Shown here piece by piece: positions 33,601 through 41,348 of a stretch of 48,711 bases of DNA. A model generated the notes under the pieces. That model was not told the origin of the DNA. It worked only from the letters and a program-made list of their open reading frames with translations, and searched no databases. The stretch spans positions 1 through 48,711 of the forward strand of contig JASHQB010000100.1 in the NCBI GenBank assembly GCA_030037775.1. Direction: 5' to 3'. The first letter of the stretch is position 1. The number at the start of each line of letters is the position of its first letter. Origin of the DNA: Candidatus Acidiferrales bacterium. GTDB lineage: Bacteria > Acidobacteriota > Terriglobia > Acidiferrales > UBA7541. Made by a program: the position numbers and the translations under genes.

Positions 33601-34074
33601 TTGGAACGTGATGATCGCAGCCGGATGGGTGGTCCCTTTCTGGTGGGGGTCATCGTCGTGCTCATCGCTTTTGGTGTTTTTTATCTGGCGATGCGGTTCT
33701 CGGGCGGGGCGGCATCCACGGTTCAGAAGCCTCTTCCGTTTGGCGCTGCCGAGCAGGCCTATGTGGCTGAGATCACTTTTGACAATTTGAACCTGTCTGC
33801 TTTCGAGAATATGCTGCATCAGCAGGTCACCTACTTGAATGGAGATATTTCCAATAAGGGCGCTCGCACGATTCGTGCCGCTGAGGTCACCGTGGAATTC
33901 TACGACCAAGAGAATAAGCTCGCGTTGCGGGATACGCGCCGGATTATCGGAAACAACGCGGAGCCGCTTCAAAGCGGCGAGACACGCGATTTCCAGATCG
34001 GATTTGAGGCGATACCGGATAAGTGGAACCACAAGTTCCCGGCGATTCACATAACGGGCCTCGATCTCGAATAG
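33601..34074 (+). CDS. Membrane-anchored FxLYD-like protein
   Basis: A 157-residue protein with a short charged N-terminus and a membrane helix at about 13-32 (FLVGVIVVLIAFGVFYLAM). A periplasmic beta-sandwich follows that fits the FxLYD/DUF2393 pattern: VTYLNGDISNKGARTIRAAEVTVEFYD (split across strands) and a late QSGETRDFQIGFEAIPDKW. Such domains are found in many bacterial surface proteins without enzymatic activity. The TTG start at 33601 has AGGAGA five bases upstream. It lies 39 bp after the metallophosphoesterase. Confidence 0.78.
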   Translation: MERDDRSRMGGPFLVGVIVVLIAFGVFYLAMRFSGGAASTVQKPLPFGAAEQAYVAEITFDNLNLSAFENMLHQQVTYLNGDISNKGARTIRAAEVTVEFYDQENKLALRDTRRIIGNNAEPLQSGETRDFQIGFEAIPDKWNHKFPAIHITGLDLE

Positions 34075-34097
34075 GTTCATTTGGTTTTCCCAGTTCC

Positions 34098-35585
34098 ATG
34101 GACCAATGGAAAAATCTGGAGGAGGTTCTCGGGCAGCTCGTCTCGAAGGGGGCCGTCGAGGTTCACGAAGACGGTGAGTGGCTGGCCTCGCTAGTTGGCT
34201 TCCGCAGTGAAATTCGAACGCAGGGAAAGCAAACCCTGATTCACCTCTGGTCTCCCAAAACCAGCTTTGTCCGCAGAATCCTGCGAGTCTCCGCTTGTGA
34301 GTCCGATCACATTCGGCTCGAGGTGCAGAGGTTTGGCCTCGCAAAACCGGCGCGCCTAGAGTTTCTGGGCGCCCCCCGTCCTAGAACCGCGGCGCGCATC
34401 GGGCGAGAACAGTTCAAGGCGCGATTTGCGCGCATGCTGGCAGAGCAGTTTCCGGATGCCCACGTTGAATCTCTGACCACGGCCCCCGATTTGAAGCGTT
34501 CTTTTTCCGCGGTGTACACACGAGCTCTGATGAGCGAGGGCCGTTCCTGGTGGGCGGTAATGGCCGCCGCACCATCCGAGAACTCCGTCGCGTTCGACGG
34601 GATTCTGAGCTTCGGGCTCCTATGGCTGGATTGGACGCGGCTACATGCGGAACGCCGCACGATCCAAGGCCTCCGGTTGTTTCTTCCGGAGGGCCAAACG
34701 CGGGTCACGATGGAGCGCGCCCGCGCGTTAAGTCCCGCGGTGGGCTTGGAAGTCTTCGAGTTCGCCGAACCCAGCTTCCAGGTTCAGCGCGTGGAAGCTT
34801 CCGGTCGCGGCAACGTGGAAAGCTGGCTTGTGCCCCGCCGCGACGCGGAGTTTGCTCTTGCTGCAGCGAGCGAGACGATCCATCGCGTGCGAGCGTTGCT
34901 GCCGCAGGATGCAGAGGCAGTCGAAGTTTCCGTGCCGGCCGGCACGCGTGATATTTGTTTCCGTTTCCGTGGTCTCGAGTTCGCGCGCCAAAGCGAGGGC
35001 CAAATGTATTGCGGCCTGGGTGATGAACGCCGACTGGTCAATGGCCCAGAAGCGCCGGAACTCGTGCACCTGCTCGCAAGACTCGCGCAGAGACGCGACT
35101 GCCTCAGCTCCGGGACGAACGACCCCCTCTACCGCGCCGCACCCGAACGTTGGCTCGAGACCATGGTGCGCGCCGAACCAACCAGATTGGATGCTTGCCT
35201 GGATCCGGGGCATCTTTATTCGCAGGTCCCGGCACTGGCCGCCGGCGAGCGTGGCATCATTGACCTCCTTGGCGTAACGCGCGCCGGCCGGCTCGTGGTC
35301 ATTGAGCTGAAAGCCTCAGAGGACTTGCAGTTGCCGCTGCAGGCGGTCGATTATTGGTTGCGCGTTCGCCGGCACTTGGTGGAAGGCGATTTCCAGCGTT
35401 ATGGCTATTTCCAAGGTGTTGAGCTCCGGCCCGACGCGCCGCTGATCTGGCTGGTGGCGCCGAACCTGCGTTTTCACCCCGCAAACGAAGTCCAGCTTCG
35501 CTATTTCTTGCCAGACGTATGGTTTGCCAGGATCGGGCTAAACGAGAACTGGCGCCGTGGTCTGCGGGTTGTTTTCAGGCAATGA
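34098..35585 (+). CDS. Large uncharacterised protein with PD-(D/E)XK-like C-terminus
   Basis: A 495-residue protein without a recognised name. The N-terminal 350 residues are globular, with mixed helix and strand and no membrane segment. They carry Arg-rich patches (IGREQFKARFARMLAEQFPD). Near the C-terminus GIIDLLGVTRAGRLVVIELKA fits the PD-(D/E)XK nuclease core: Asp389, then Glu403-x-Lys405 on the next strand, and Gln415 on the following helix (LPLQAVDYWLRV). This arrangement resembles NucS/EndoMS and related restriction-type folds. The ATG at 34098 is the first after the preceding stop; no ribosome site is evident, so it may be translated by coupling with the gene ending 23 bp upstream. 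Nuclease activity is inferred from four residues and the strand pattern only. Confidence 0.8.
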   Translation: MDQWKNLEEVLGQLVSKGAVEVHEDGEWLASLVGFRSEIRTQGKQTLIHLWSPKTSFVRRILRVSACESDHIRLEVQRFGLAKPARLEFLGAPRPRTAARIGREQFKARFARMLAEQFPDAHVESLTTAPDLKRSFSAVYTRALMSEGRSWWAVMAAAPSENSVAFDGILSFGLLWLDWTRLHAERRTIQGLRLFLPEGQTRVTMERARALSPAVGLEVFEFAEPSFQVQRVEASGRGNVESWLVPRRDAEFALAAASETIHRVRALLPQDAEAVEVSVPAGTRDICFRFRGLEFARQSEGQMYCGLGDERRLVNGPEAPELVHLLARLAQRRDCLSSGTNDPLYRAAPERWLETMVRAEPTRLDACLDPGHLYSQVPALAAGERGIIDLLGVTRAGRLVVIELKASEDLQLPLQAVDYWLRVRRHLVEGDFQRYGYFQGVELRPDAPLIWLVAPNLRFHPANEVQLRYFLPDVWFARIGLNENWRRGLRVVFRQ

Positions 35586-35746
35586 ACAGGCATCCAGCAA
35601 AAAAGAAGGGAAGCAGCTTAGGTTTCCCTACGCCACTTCCCGGGGTGTGTCCTAGATGTGATTACTGAGATAGATGCCATATTTGGGGAAAGGTTGCAAT
35701 GGAAGAAATCACTTAGAATCGAACGGAAAGACTCCCGACCAAGTCC

Positions 35747-36376
35747 TCAGTAGAAAAGGTACTTCCGCCATTTCTCGTCTTTGTGGCCAATCAGGCGCAT
35801 GAGCTGCCGCGACGTGTGCAGCGTGAAGGGTCGGGGCCTTCGCGCCAACTGGAGTCCAGCCTCTTCCGGAGTGCGGTCACCCTTCCGATTGTTGCACTCG
35901 TAACAACATGCTACGAGGTTCTCCCACGAAGATCGGCCTCCGCGTGAACGAGGCAGGACGTGATCCAGAGTAAGCTCGGAAGTCGAAAACGTACGCCCGC
36001 AAAACTGGCAGATATTCCGATCCCGCAGCAGGATATTCTTCCGCGAAAGAGCACGGCTCTGCTGCGGAATGTGGCGATAACTGAGCAGCCGGATCACCGA
36101 CGGCACGGGAACGGCCTTGCTTGTCGAGTGCACCTGCGAGGCTTGTGTCTCTTCCGCCTGGGCAACGCCCTTGAGCATGAGTACCAATGCGCGGCGAACC
36201 GCGGTCACGTTAATTGGCTCAAAGGTGGCGTTGAGCACCAGGACCGGCGCCTGCATCAGCGACGGACGGCGAGGTGCACACTCAGGCAGCGCGCTCGCTC
36301 CGGTTAGAGGGTGACTCCCCGCTACGGAAATCTTCGGCCGGGGCCGCAACATATTCGGTTTGTGACGGCTATCCAT
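35747..36376 (-). CDS. HNH endonuclease-family protein
   Basis: A 209-residue protein with an N-terminal strand-rich part ([24 protein letters not shown]) and a C-terminal HNH domain. The HNH part has zinc-type CQFCG and CCYEC pairs, the catalytic [11 protein letters not shown], and [23 protein letters not shown]. This architecture is common in soil bacteria, where function is unknown. The first 40 residues are low-complexity and may not be translated: an in-frame ATG at 36256 ([10 protein letters not shown]) fits homologues better, but neither start has a strong ribosome site. It follows the ComF gene by 39 bp on the same strand. No IS or intron ends are seen around it, so it is not an evident mobile homing nuclease. 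Confidence 0.85.
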   Translation of the reverse strand: MDSRHKPNMLRPRPKISVAGSHPLTGASALPECAPRRPSLMQAPVLVLNATFEPINVTAVRRALVLMLKGVAQAEETQASQVHSTSKAVPVPSVIRLLSYRHIPQQSRALSRKNILLRDRNICQFCGRTFSTSELTLDHVLPRSRGGRSSWENLVACCYECNNRKGDRTPEEAGLQLARRPRPFTLHTSRQLMRLIGHKDEKWRKYLFY

Positions 36377-36415
36377 AATTGAGCTCGAATCCGGTTACGA
36401 TGCTGGCCATGGACC

Positions 36416-37246
36416 CTAGCCGTTCTCTCCCTTAGATGCAGATTCTACCCGGAGCGGCCTGATTTTCTGTTTAAATGCAGTAACATCCGGACCGGCCTGC
36501 GAGATGGCCCGTGCAACCGTCAAACCAATCACGCTCTTGGCGCCCGCTTTCTTCAAGGCACGAGCGCACGCGTCGAGCGTCGCGCCAGTCGTAAATACAT
36601 CATCTACCAGCAACACGCGCAGATTGTCAACTCGCGCCCCTTTTCGCATTTCGTAAGCGCCACGTACCGTTAGCCAGCGCTCCCTCCGCGAGAGCAGAAG
36701 ACGGGGTGGCCGAGGCTTGGTGCGCACCAGGAGGTACGGTCTCAACGGAAGGCGCAATTTGCGTGCCAGCGGCTTGGCGATCAGTTCGGCTTGGTTGTAG
36801 CCGCGCTCGTGCAGGCGCGAGGGATGGAGAGGAACGGGCACCACCACGTCCACAGGGCGCAAAACAGGATCCGCATCGATGATTTGATGCAAACGTTCAG
36901 CGAACCAACGTCCCAGGCGGGTCAGCTTCTCATACTTGAGCAAGCTGACGGCGCGAACCATCTCGTCGGTGTAAGCGCCGAAGCTTCGGGCGTACTCGAA
37001 CGCGTACGCTTCGCGCCTGCACACAAAGCATTTCGGCGCCTCGGCGTCGAGCGTCGCTTCCGAAACGAATGGCCGTCCGCAGCATACGCACATCGGGCTT
37101 CGCATTGGTTGGAAGGATTGGAAGCAGGCTTCACAAATCGGCAGCATCCCCGCGCGCGCGAGTACCGTGCCGCAGATGCGGCACGGCGCCGGGAACAACA
37201 CCGAGGTTAGGGCGTCGGCGACTCCGCGAACGATGGAGGTCTTCAT
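36416..37246 (-). CDS. ComF family phosphoribosyltransferase
   Basis: A 276-residue ComF-type protein. The N-terminal zinc-ribbon region carries CRICG, CEAC, CVCCG and CFVC pairs. The C-terminal phosphoribosyltransferase domain has VVPVPLHPSRLHERGYNQAELIA and the PRPP loop VLLVDDVFTTGATL. ComF proteins act in DNA uptake during natural transformation in some bacteria, and are widely kept elsewhere with unknown substrate. It lies between the DksA-like gene and the HNH gene, all on the minus strand. Length is slightly long because of the zinc part and a short C-terminal tail. Confidence 0.93.
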   Translation of the reverse strand: MKTSIVRGVADALTSVLFPAPCRICGTVLARAGMLPICEACFQSFQPMRSPMCVCCGRPFVSEATLDAEAPKCFVCRREAYAFEYARSFGAYTDEMVRAVSLLKYEKLTRLGRWFAERLHQIIDADPVLRPVDVVVPVPLHPSRLHERGYNQAELIAKPLARKLRLPLRPYLLVRTKPRPPRLLLSRRERWLTVRGAYEMRKGARVDNLRVLLVDDVFTTGATLDACARALKKAGAKSVIGLTVARAISQAGPDVTAFKQKIRPLRVESASKGENG

Positions 37247-37380
37247 TTACCGAAGAGGGACTTCCATAACCTACACCATTTTGTGTCCTGTGAGGAAGCG
37301 CGCTTATGCTGCCGGCGCTTCGGCGCTGGACACACGCCCAGCACACTCATTGAGGAAGATTTCTCGGCCTAGAGAGGATG

Positions 37381-37740
37381 CTACAGAAGCCCTTGCTCTT
37401 GCTTTTCCTGGCAGGTGATGCAGTAGCGAGTCCACGGTACAGCTTCCAGGCGCTTCTGTTGCAGTTCCTCTTGACACTGCACGCACAAGCCAAACGTGCC
37501 TTCGCGGATGCGCTCGAGGGCTTCGTCGACCAGTTGCAACAAAGCGCGATCGTTATGGGTCTGGCCGAAAAGGAATTCCTTGGTGTAGGAGTTCGCGGCC
37601 TTGTCCGCGAGGTCTACCGTCGGATCCTCATCCGCCTCCCGGCCTTCCTGGCCAGTGCGAACGATGGCCTTCACCAGCTCTTCGCGCCGGGCCTGTAACT
37701 TCTTTTTGTAATAATCCAACCTCTTCTTATCCACAGTCAT
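37381..37740 (-). CDS. DksA/TraR C4 zinc-finger protein
   Basis: A DksA/TraR family protein of about 119 residues, expected to bind RNA polymerase through its secondary channel. It has a coiled-coil hairpin (KKRLDYYKKKLQARREELVKAI) with the acidic tip region ADEDPTVDLADKAANS, and a four-Cys zinc finger (CVQC, CITC) near the C-terminus. The ATG at 37740 is chosen: a TTG at 37770 would lie at the predicted transcription start. A GTG at 37734 has GAGGG eight bases upstream and is an equally good alternative. Its own strong promoter is at 37780-37808. Confidence 0.9.
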   Translation of the reverse strand: MTVDKKRLDYYKKKLQARREELVKAIVRTGQEGREADEDPTVDLADKAANSYTKEFLFGQTHNDRALLQLVDEALERIREGTFGLCVQCQEELQQKRLEAVPWTRYCITCQEKQEQGLL

Positions 37741-37779
37741 GACCCTCGGAAAGCTTTTCGCCTTCCACAAAATCCAACG

Positions 37780-37808
37780 ATTGTAGCGGCGTGCTTTACG
37801 CTTGTCAA
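37780..37808 (-). promoter_or_regulatory. Consensus promoter of the DksA-like gene
   Basis: On the minus strand TTGACA (37808-37803) and TACAAT (37785-37780) are separated by 17 bases. The predicted start near 37773 shows that translation begins at 37740 or 37734, not at the upstream TTG. Confidence 0.7.
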
Positions 37809-37866
37809 TTCACGGGGCGCCGCGTCCCCCGCAAGCCCCCATTAGATGTAGGTCATATCGGAAAAG

Positions 37867-38832
37867 TTACCTGCCGTCTTCAATCGACAAACGAGCGGGG
37901 AAGCAGAAGTGGAAGATCAGAAACAGCAACCCAATGACCATAAACGCCGCGACGCTCGCTTCGGGTCCAACCGCACCTCCCGTCAGCCACCTCGGGCCAT
38001 GAAGCGAGGAATTCAGCAAATGTCCGGGCGCAGGCAGGCCGCTGTCCGGGACTCCGTAAATGAAGGTTTCGCCGTAGTCCCAGGCGGCGTGCAACCCGAC
38101 CGCGAACCATAGGCTGCCAGTCCGGCTCAAAGTAAAGCAGAAAAAGAATCCGATCAGCGCCGCGCCCAGCGCCCCGGGCAATGCCTCGCCCGAGTTGTTC
38201 ATGTGCCCGGCGCCGAAGAGAATCGACAGGAGAATCGCTGCGGGCCAAAATCCCATTCCCGTGGCCAATGTGAACTGGCTGTAGCCGCGGAAAACGAATT
38301 CCTCGAAGAAGCCGGTCAGCAGAAATCCAATTCCCCACAACGCGGCATAATGAATGAGCGGGTGGCCGGAGAGTGCCACTTTTCCGAAGTTGAATCCGTG
38401 CAGCGCTGCGATCAGCACCAACGTGGCCGTAATTGCCACAAATCCCCAAAGGATCCCCAGCCAGAAGAGCCGCCCGAACGCCTGGCGCAACGGCAGGCCG
38501 TATTGCCCCATCGGTCGTTTCTCAATCTTCGCCATAATGGCGGCCGCAATGAACATCGAAATCACGAAAATGGCTTCTTCGACGGCAACGGTCGGTGCAG
38601 TGAACACCGCACCAGTCGCTTGCCCGCCACGCAAGTTCAGAAGGCCTATGGCAGTGCAAATGATCACCAGTACAGTTGCGCATCCGAAGAGAATCGCGAG
38701 GAAAATCAGCCATCGCCACCCTGCACGGATGCCCCGCGGACCCGCGAAAGCGGAAGCAATGCGGTCCTCGACACCGTCGATTCTCGGGGCCGGTTGCTGA
38801 GCCGGGACCGGACTCTCGTTTTGCGCATTCAT
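37867..38832 (-). CDS. CPBP family intramembrane metalloprotease
   Basis: A 321-residue protein of the CPBP (Rce1/Abi-like) family. After a cytoplasmic Pro/Gln-rich start there are about eight membrane helices. The active-site motifs are present: EEFVFR at 177-182, the His in FGAGHMNN at 210, and HAAWDYGE later. In bacteria such proteins process peptides or protect against self-made bacteriocins; the substrate here is unknown. The ATG at 38832 follows AGAGGG by nine bases, better than the TTG at 38841. It stands upstream of, and divergent from, the dehydrogenase operon. Confidence 0.92.
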   Translation of the reverse strand: MNAQNESPVPAQQPAPRIDGVEDRIASAFAGPRGIRAGWRWLIFLAILFGCATVLVIICTAIGLLNLRGGQATGAVFTAPTVAVEEAIFVISMFIAAAIMAKIEKRPMGQYGLPLRQAFGRLFWLGILWGFVAITATLVLIAALHGFNFGKVALSGHPLIHYAALWGIGFLLTGFFEEFVFRGYSQFTLATGMGFWPAAILLSILFGAGHMNNSGEALPGALGAALIGFFFCFTLSRTGSLWFAVGLHAAWDYGETFIYGVPDSGLPAPGHLLNSSLHGPRWLTGGAVGPEASVAAFMVIGLLFLIFHFCFPARLSIEDGR

Positions 38833-38959
38833 CGGTGGCAACCCTCTTCTTTTCGAACGTTTGTATTCGTCTGCGCCCTGCCGCCGGCTCCTGTTGCCGA
38901 ATCGGCATCATACGCGAATCGCCGCGCGCCCGACGATTTTTCGCGATTTGCTTGCGAGG

Positions 38960-38988
38960 TTGCGACGCCTTGGCGTGGCTGATAGAAT
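38960..38988 (+). promoter_or_regulatory. Promoter of the 2-oxoacid dehydrogenase operon
   Basis: TTGCGA (38960-38965) and TAGAAT (38983-38988) are 17 bases apart, giving a start near 38995 and a leader of about 90 bases to the lpd start at 39086. Confidence 0.5.
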
Positions 38989-39085
38989 CGATAATTTGCG
39001 CGCGGCAGAATGGGAGCCGCTGTGCACAAACCTTTTGCATTTCCTGTGGAAGGCTGGGCTGGACGCCCCGGCGAGGAGAGCGAGT

Positions 39086-40483
39086 TTGGCCAAATACGAT
39101 CTTGCGATTATTGGAAGCGGGCCGGGTGGATATGTAGCGGCAATCCGCGCCGGACAGTGGGGCTTGAAGACCATCGTTATCGAGAAAGACCCTTTTCTCG
39201 GCGGCACCTGCCTGCACGTGGGCTGCATTCCAACGAAAGTTCTGCTCCACCACGCTGAGATTTACGAGGATTTCAAACGGGCGGCGGAGTACGGCCTTGA
39301 AGTCAGCGACGTCAAGGTGAACTGGCCCGCGATGATTGATCGCAAGAATAAAATCGTAAACAAGCACGCCAAAGGAATCGAATTCCTCTTCAAGAAAAAC
39401 AAAGTGGAATGGATGCAAGGCTGGGGCCGCATCGCTGGGCCGGGAAGAGTTTCCGTCGAACAAAACGGCAAGAAGACCGAAATCGAAACAGCGAACATCA
39501 TACTCGCGTCGGGTTCCAGCGCGCGGTCGTTACCCGGGGTAGAAATCGACAACAAAAGTATCTTTGACAACTGCGGCGTGCTGGCGCTACCCGCGATACC
39601 GAAGTCGCTGGTGATTGTAGGGGCAGGAGCCGTGGGTGTGGAGTTCGCGTCGATTTACGAATCCTTTGGCACGGAAGTCACCATCCTCGAAAAGCTGCCG
39701 AGAATGGTTCCCCTGGAGGACGAAGAAATCTCGGCTGAACTCGCTAAGACCTTTCGGAAGCGAGGCATTCGCTTCGAGCTCGAAGCGGGAGTGGAATCGG
39801 TGAAGAAAGACGCCAAGGGCGTCACTGTTATGTTCAAGGACAAAGCGGGGGCAGCGCAAACGATCGCTGCCGAGGGAGTTCTCATTGCCGTCGGGCGCAA
39901 GCCGAAGACCGAGAATGTGGGGCTCGAAAAGACCGCGGCGAAATTGGACCGCGGGTTCGTAGTCACCTCGCCGTATATGGAAACAGCTGAGCCGCATCTA
40001 TATGCGATTGGCGACATTGTGGCTGGCCTGCCGCAGCTCGCGCATGCTGGTTCGATGGAGGGTATCATCGCCGTCGGGCGTATCGCCGGAAAGCCGGTGC
40101 AGCCGTTTGACCGCAATCGCTGCCCCAATTGCACGTTCTGCGAGCCGCAGATTGGCTCGGTGGGACTAACAGAGAAGCAGGCGCGCGACGCGGGTCACAA
40201 GGTGAAAATCGGCAAGTTTCCATTTCTGGCCAACAGCAAGTCCTCGATTCTAAATCGTCACGAAGGATTCATCAAAGTCGTGGCCGATGAGAAGTACAAT
40301 GAAATACTGGGAGTGCACTCGATCGGGTCGCTCTCGACGGAGATCATTGCCGAAGCCACCACCACGCTTCAGCTGGAAGGCGCTGTCGACGACATGATGG
40401 CCATGATTCACGCCCATCCGACCGTCTGGGAAGCGATGGGCGATGCATTCAACTCCGTGATGGGACTGGCGATCAACGCATAG
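39086..40483 (+). CDS. lpdA: Dihydrolipoyl dehydrogenase (E3)
   Basis: A 465-residue flavoprotein that reoxidises the lipoyl groups of E2 with NAD+. The FAD-binding IIGSGPGGYVAA is at the start, followed by the redox disulfide Cys42/Cys47 in GGTCLHVGCIPTK. The NAD site is VGAGAVGVEFASIYESFG, then YAIGDIVAG. The catalytic pair at the end is His444 and Glu449 in HAHPTVWEA. The TTG at 39086 is fixed by GAGGAG seven bases upstream (39073-39078) and by homologues starting MAKYD; the open frame upstream to 38861 is not coding. It heads the operon, with lipB 7 bp downstream. Confidence 0.96.
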   Translation: MAKYDLAIIGSGPGGYVAAIRAGQWGLKTIVIEKDPFLGGTCLHVGCIPTKVLLHHAEIYEDFKRAAEYGLEVSDVKVNWPAMIDRKNKIVNKHAKGIEFLFKKNKVEWMQGWGRIAGPGRVSVEQNGKKTEIETANIILASGSSARSLPGVEIDNKSIFDNCGVLALPAIPKSLVIVGAGAVGVEFASIYESFGTEVTILEKLPRMVPLEDEEISAELAKTFRKRGIRFELEAGVESVKKDAKGVTVMFKDKAGAAQTIAAEGVLIAVGRKPKTENVGLEKTAAKLDRGFVVTSPYMETAEPHLYAIGDIVAGLPQLAHAGSMEGIIAVGRIAGKPVQPFDRNRCPNCTFCEPQIGSVGLTEKQARDAGHKVKIGKFPFLANSKSSILNRHEGFIKVVADEKYNEILGVHSIGSLSTEIIAEATTTLQLEGAVDDMMAMIHAHPTVWEAMGDAFNSVMGLAINA

Positions 40484-40490
40484 CGCGCAG

Positions 40491-41264
40491 ATGGAGTCTT
40501 TGCCAATTACCGATAACACTTGTTGGGTCGTCGACGCGGGTTTCATGGCTTACCGGCCGGCTTTCGAGCTGCAACGCCGCTTGGTGGCCGCGCGCAAAGC
40601 CGGAACCGTCCCGGATGTCCTGCTTCTCTGCGAGCACCCGCACGTGATCACCCTCGGACGCAACGGCCGCCTGGAGCACCTGCTGGCGTCGGAGCATTTG
40701 CTTCGGCAAATGAACGTCGAATTCCACTCCACCGATCGCGGCGGAGATATCACCTATCACGGGCCGGGACAGATTGTCGGCTATCCGATCTTGAATCTCG
40801 CGGCCATTCGGCGCGACGTCGCCTGGTACGTGCGGCAACTGGAACAAGTGATGATTCGCGCCACGGCGGAGTTCGGCATTGAGGCGGGCCGCAAGGCGGG
40901 CATGACCGGCGTTTGGATCGAAGCGTCGGCCGATGGCGACCAGCCCGCAACCGTCGAAAAGCTCGCTGCCATCGGCGTGCACCTCAGCCGATGGGTGACT
41001 TCGCACGGATTTGCATACAACGTCTCAACCGATTTGCGCTACTTCGATTTGATCGTTCCCTGCGGAATCCAAGGCAAACGTGCCACCTCGTTGGAAGCTC
41101 TGTTGGGCCGCGCCGTTCACCGCGAAGAGGTTGTCCCGCGCCTCCTGCGGCATTTTGCGGCAGTACTTGGCCGGGAGATGCGCCCTGTCTTGCTGGGCTG
41201 GCTCGAAGAAACTTTGCATGAACATGAACAAGCGCGGGAGGTGCCCGTTCATGCCGCGCCCTGA
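40491..41264 (+). CDS. lipB: Octanoyl-[ACP]:protein octanoyltransferase
   Basis: A 257-residue LipB, transferring octanoate from acyl carrier protein to the lipoyl domains of E2 and similar proteins, the first step of lipoate assembly. The family core is DRGGDITYHGPGQIVGYPIL (residues 82-101). The catalytic Lys lies in EKLAAIGVHLSRW and the acyl-accepting Cys in LIVPCGI. A polar insertion (EASADGDQPATV) precedes the Lys motif. Placed between E3 and E1, it would modify the E2 encoded three genes later. No lipA is in the window. Confidence 0.95.
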   Translation: MESLPITDNTCWVVDAGFMAYRPAFELQRRLVAARKAGTVPDVLLLCEHPHVITLGRNGRLEHLLASEHLLRQMNVEFHSTDRGGDITYHGPGQIVGYPILNLAAIRRDVAWYVRQLEQVMIRATAEFGIEAGRKAGMTGVWIEASADGDQPATVEKLAAIGVHLSRWVTSHGFAYNVSTDLRYFDLIVPCGIQGKRATSLEALLGRAVHREEVVPRLLRHFAAVLGREMRPVLLGWLEETLHEHEQAREVPVHAAP

Positions 41265-41348
41265 TGAACGGCGCCCGCCGGCGAGAAGGCCGCAGCTTCG
41301 CGCAGCGATTTGCCGTAGAATGGTGGCATCTTGCGCAGGGAGCAACAG

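Noticed and set aside
35586-35746. Possible tRNA or small RNA in the gap after the PD-(D/E)XK-like gene
   Set aside because: No cloverleaf, T-arm motif or stable hairpin with a T run can be made; only weak, distant GGGAAG/CTTCCC pairing.
38522-39463. 313-residue minus-strand open frame across the CPBP and lpd starts
   Set aside because: It runs through the divergent promoter region and out-of-frame through two well-supported genes.
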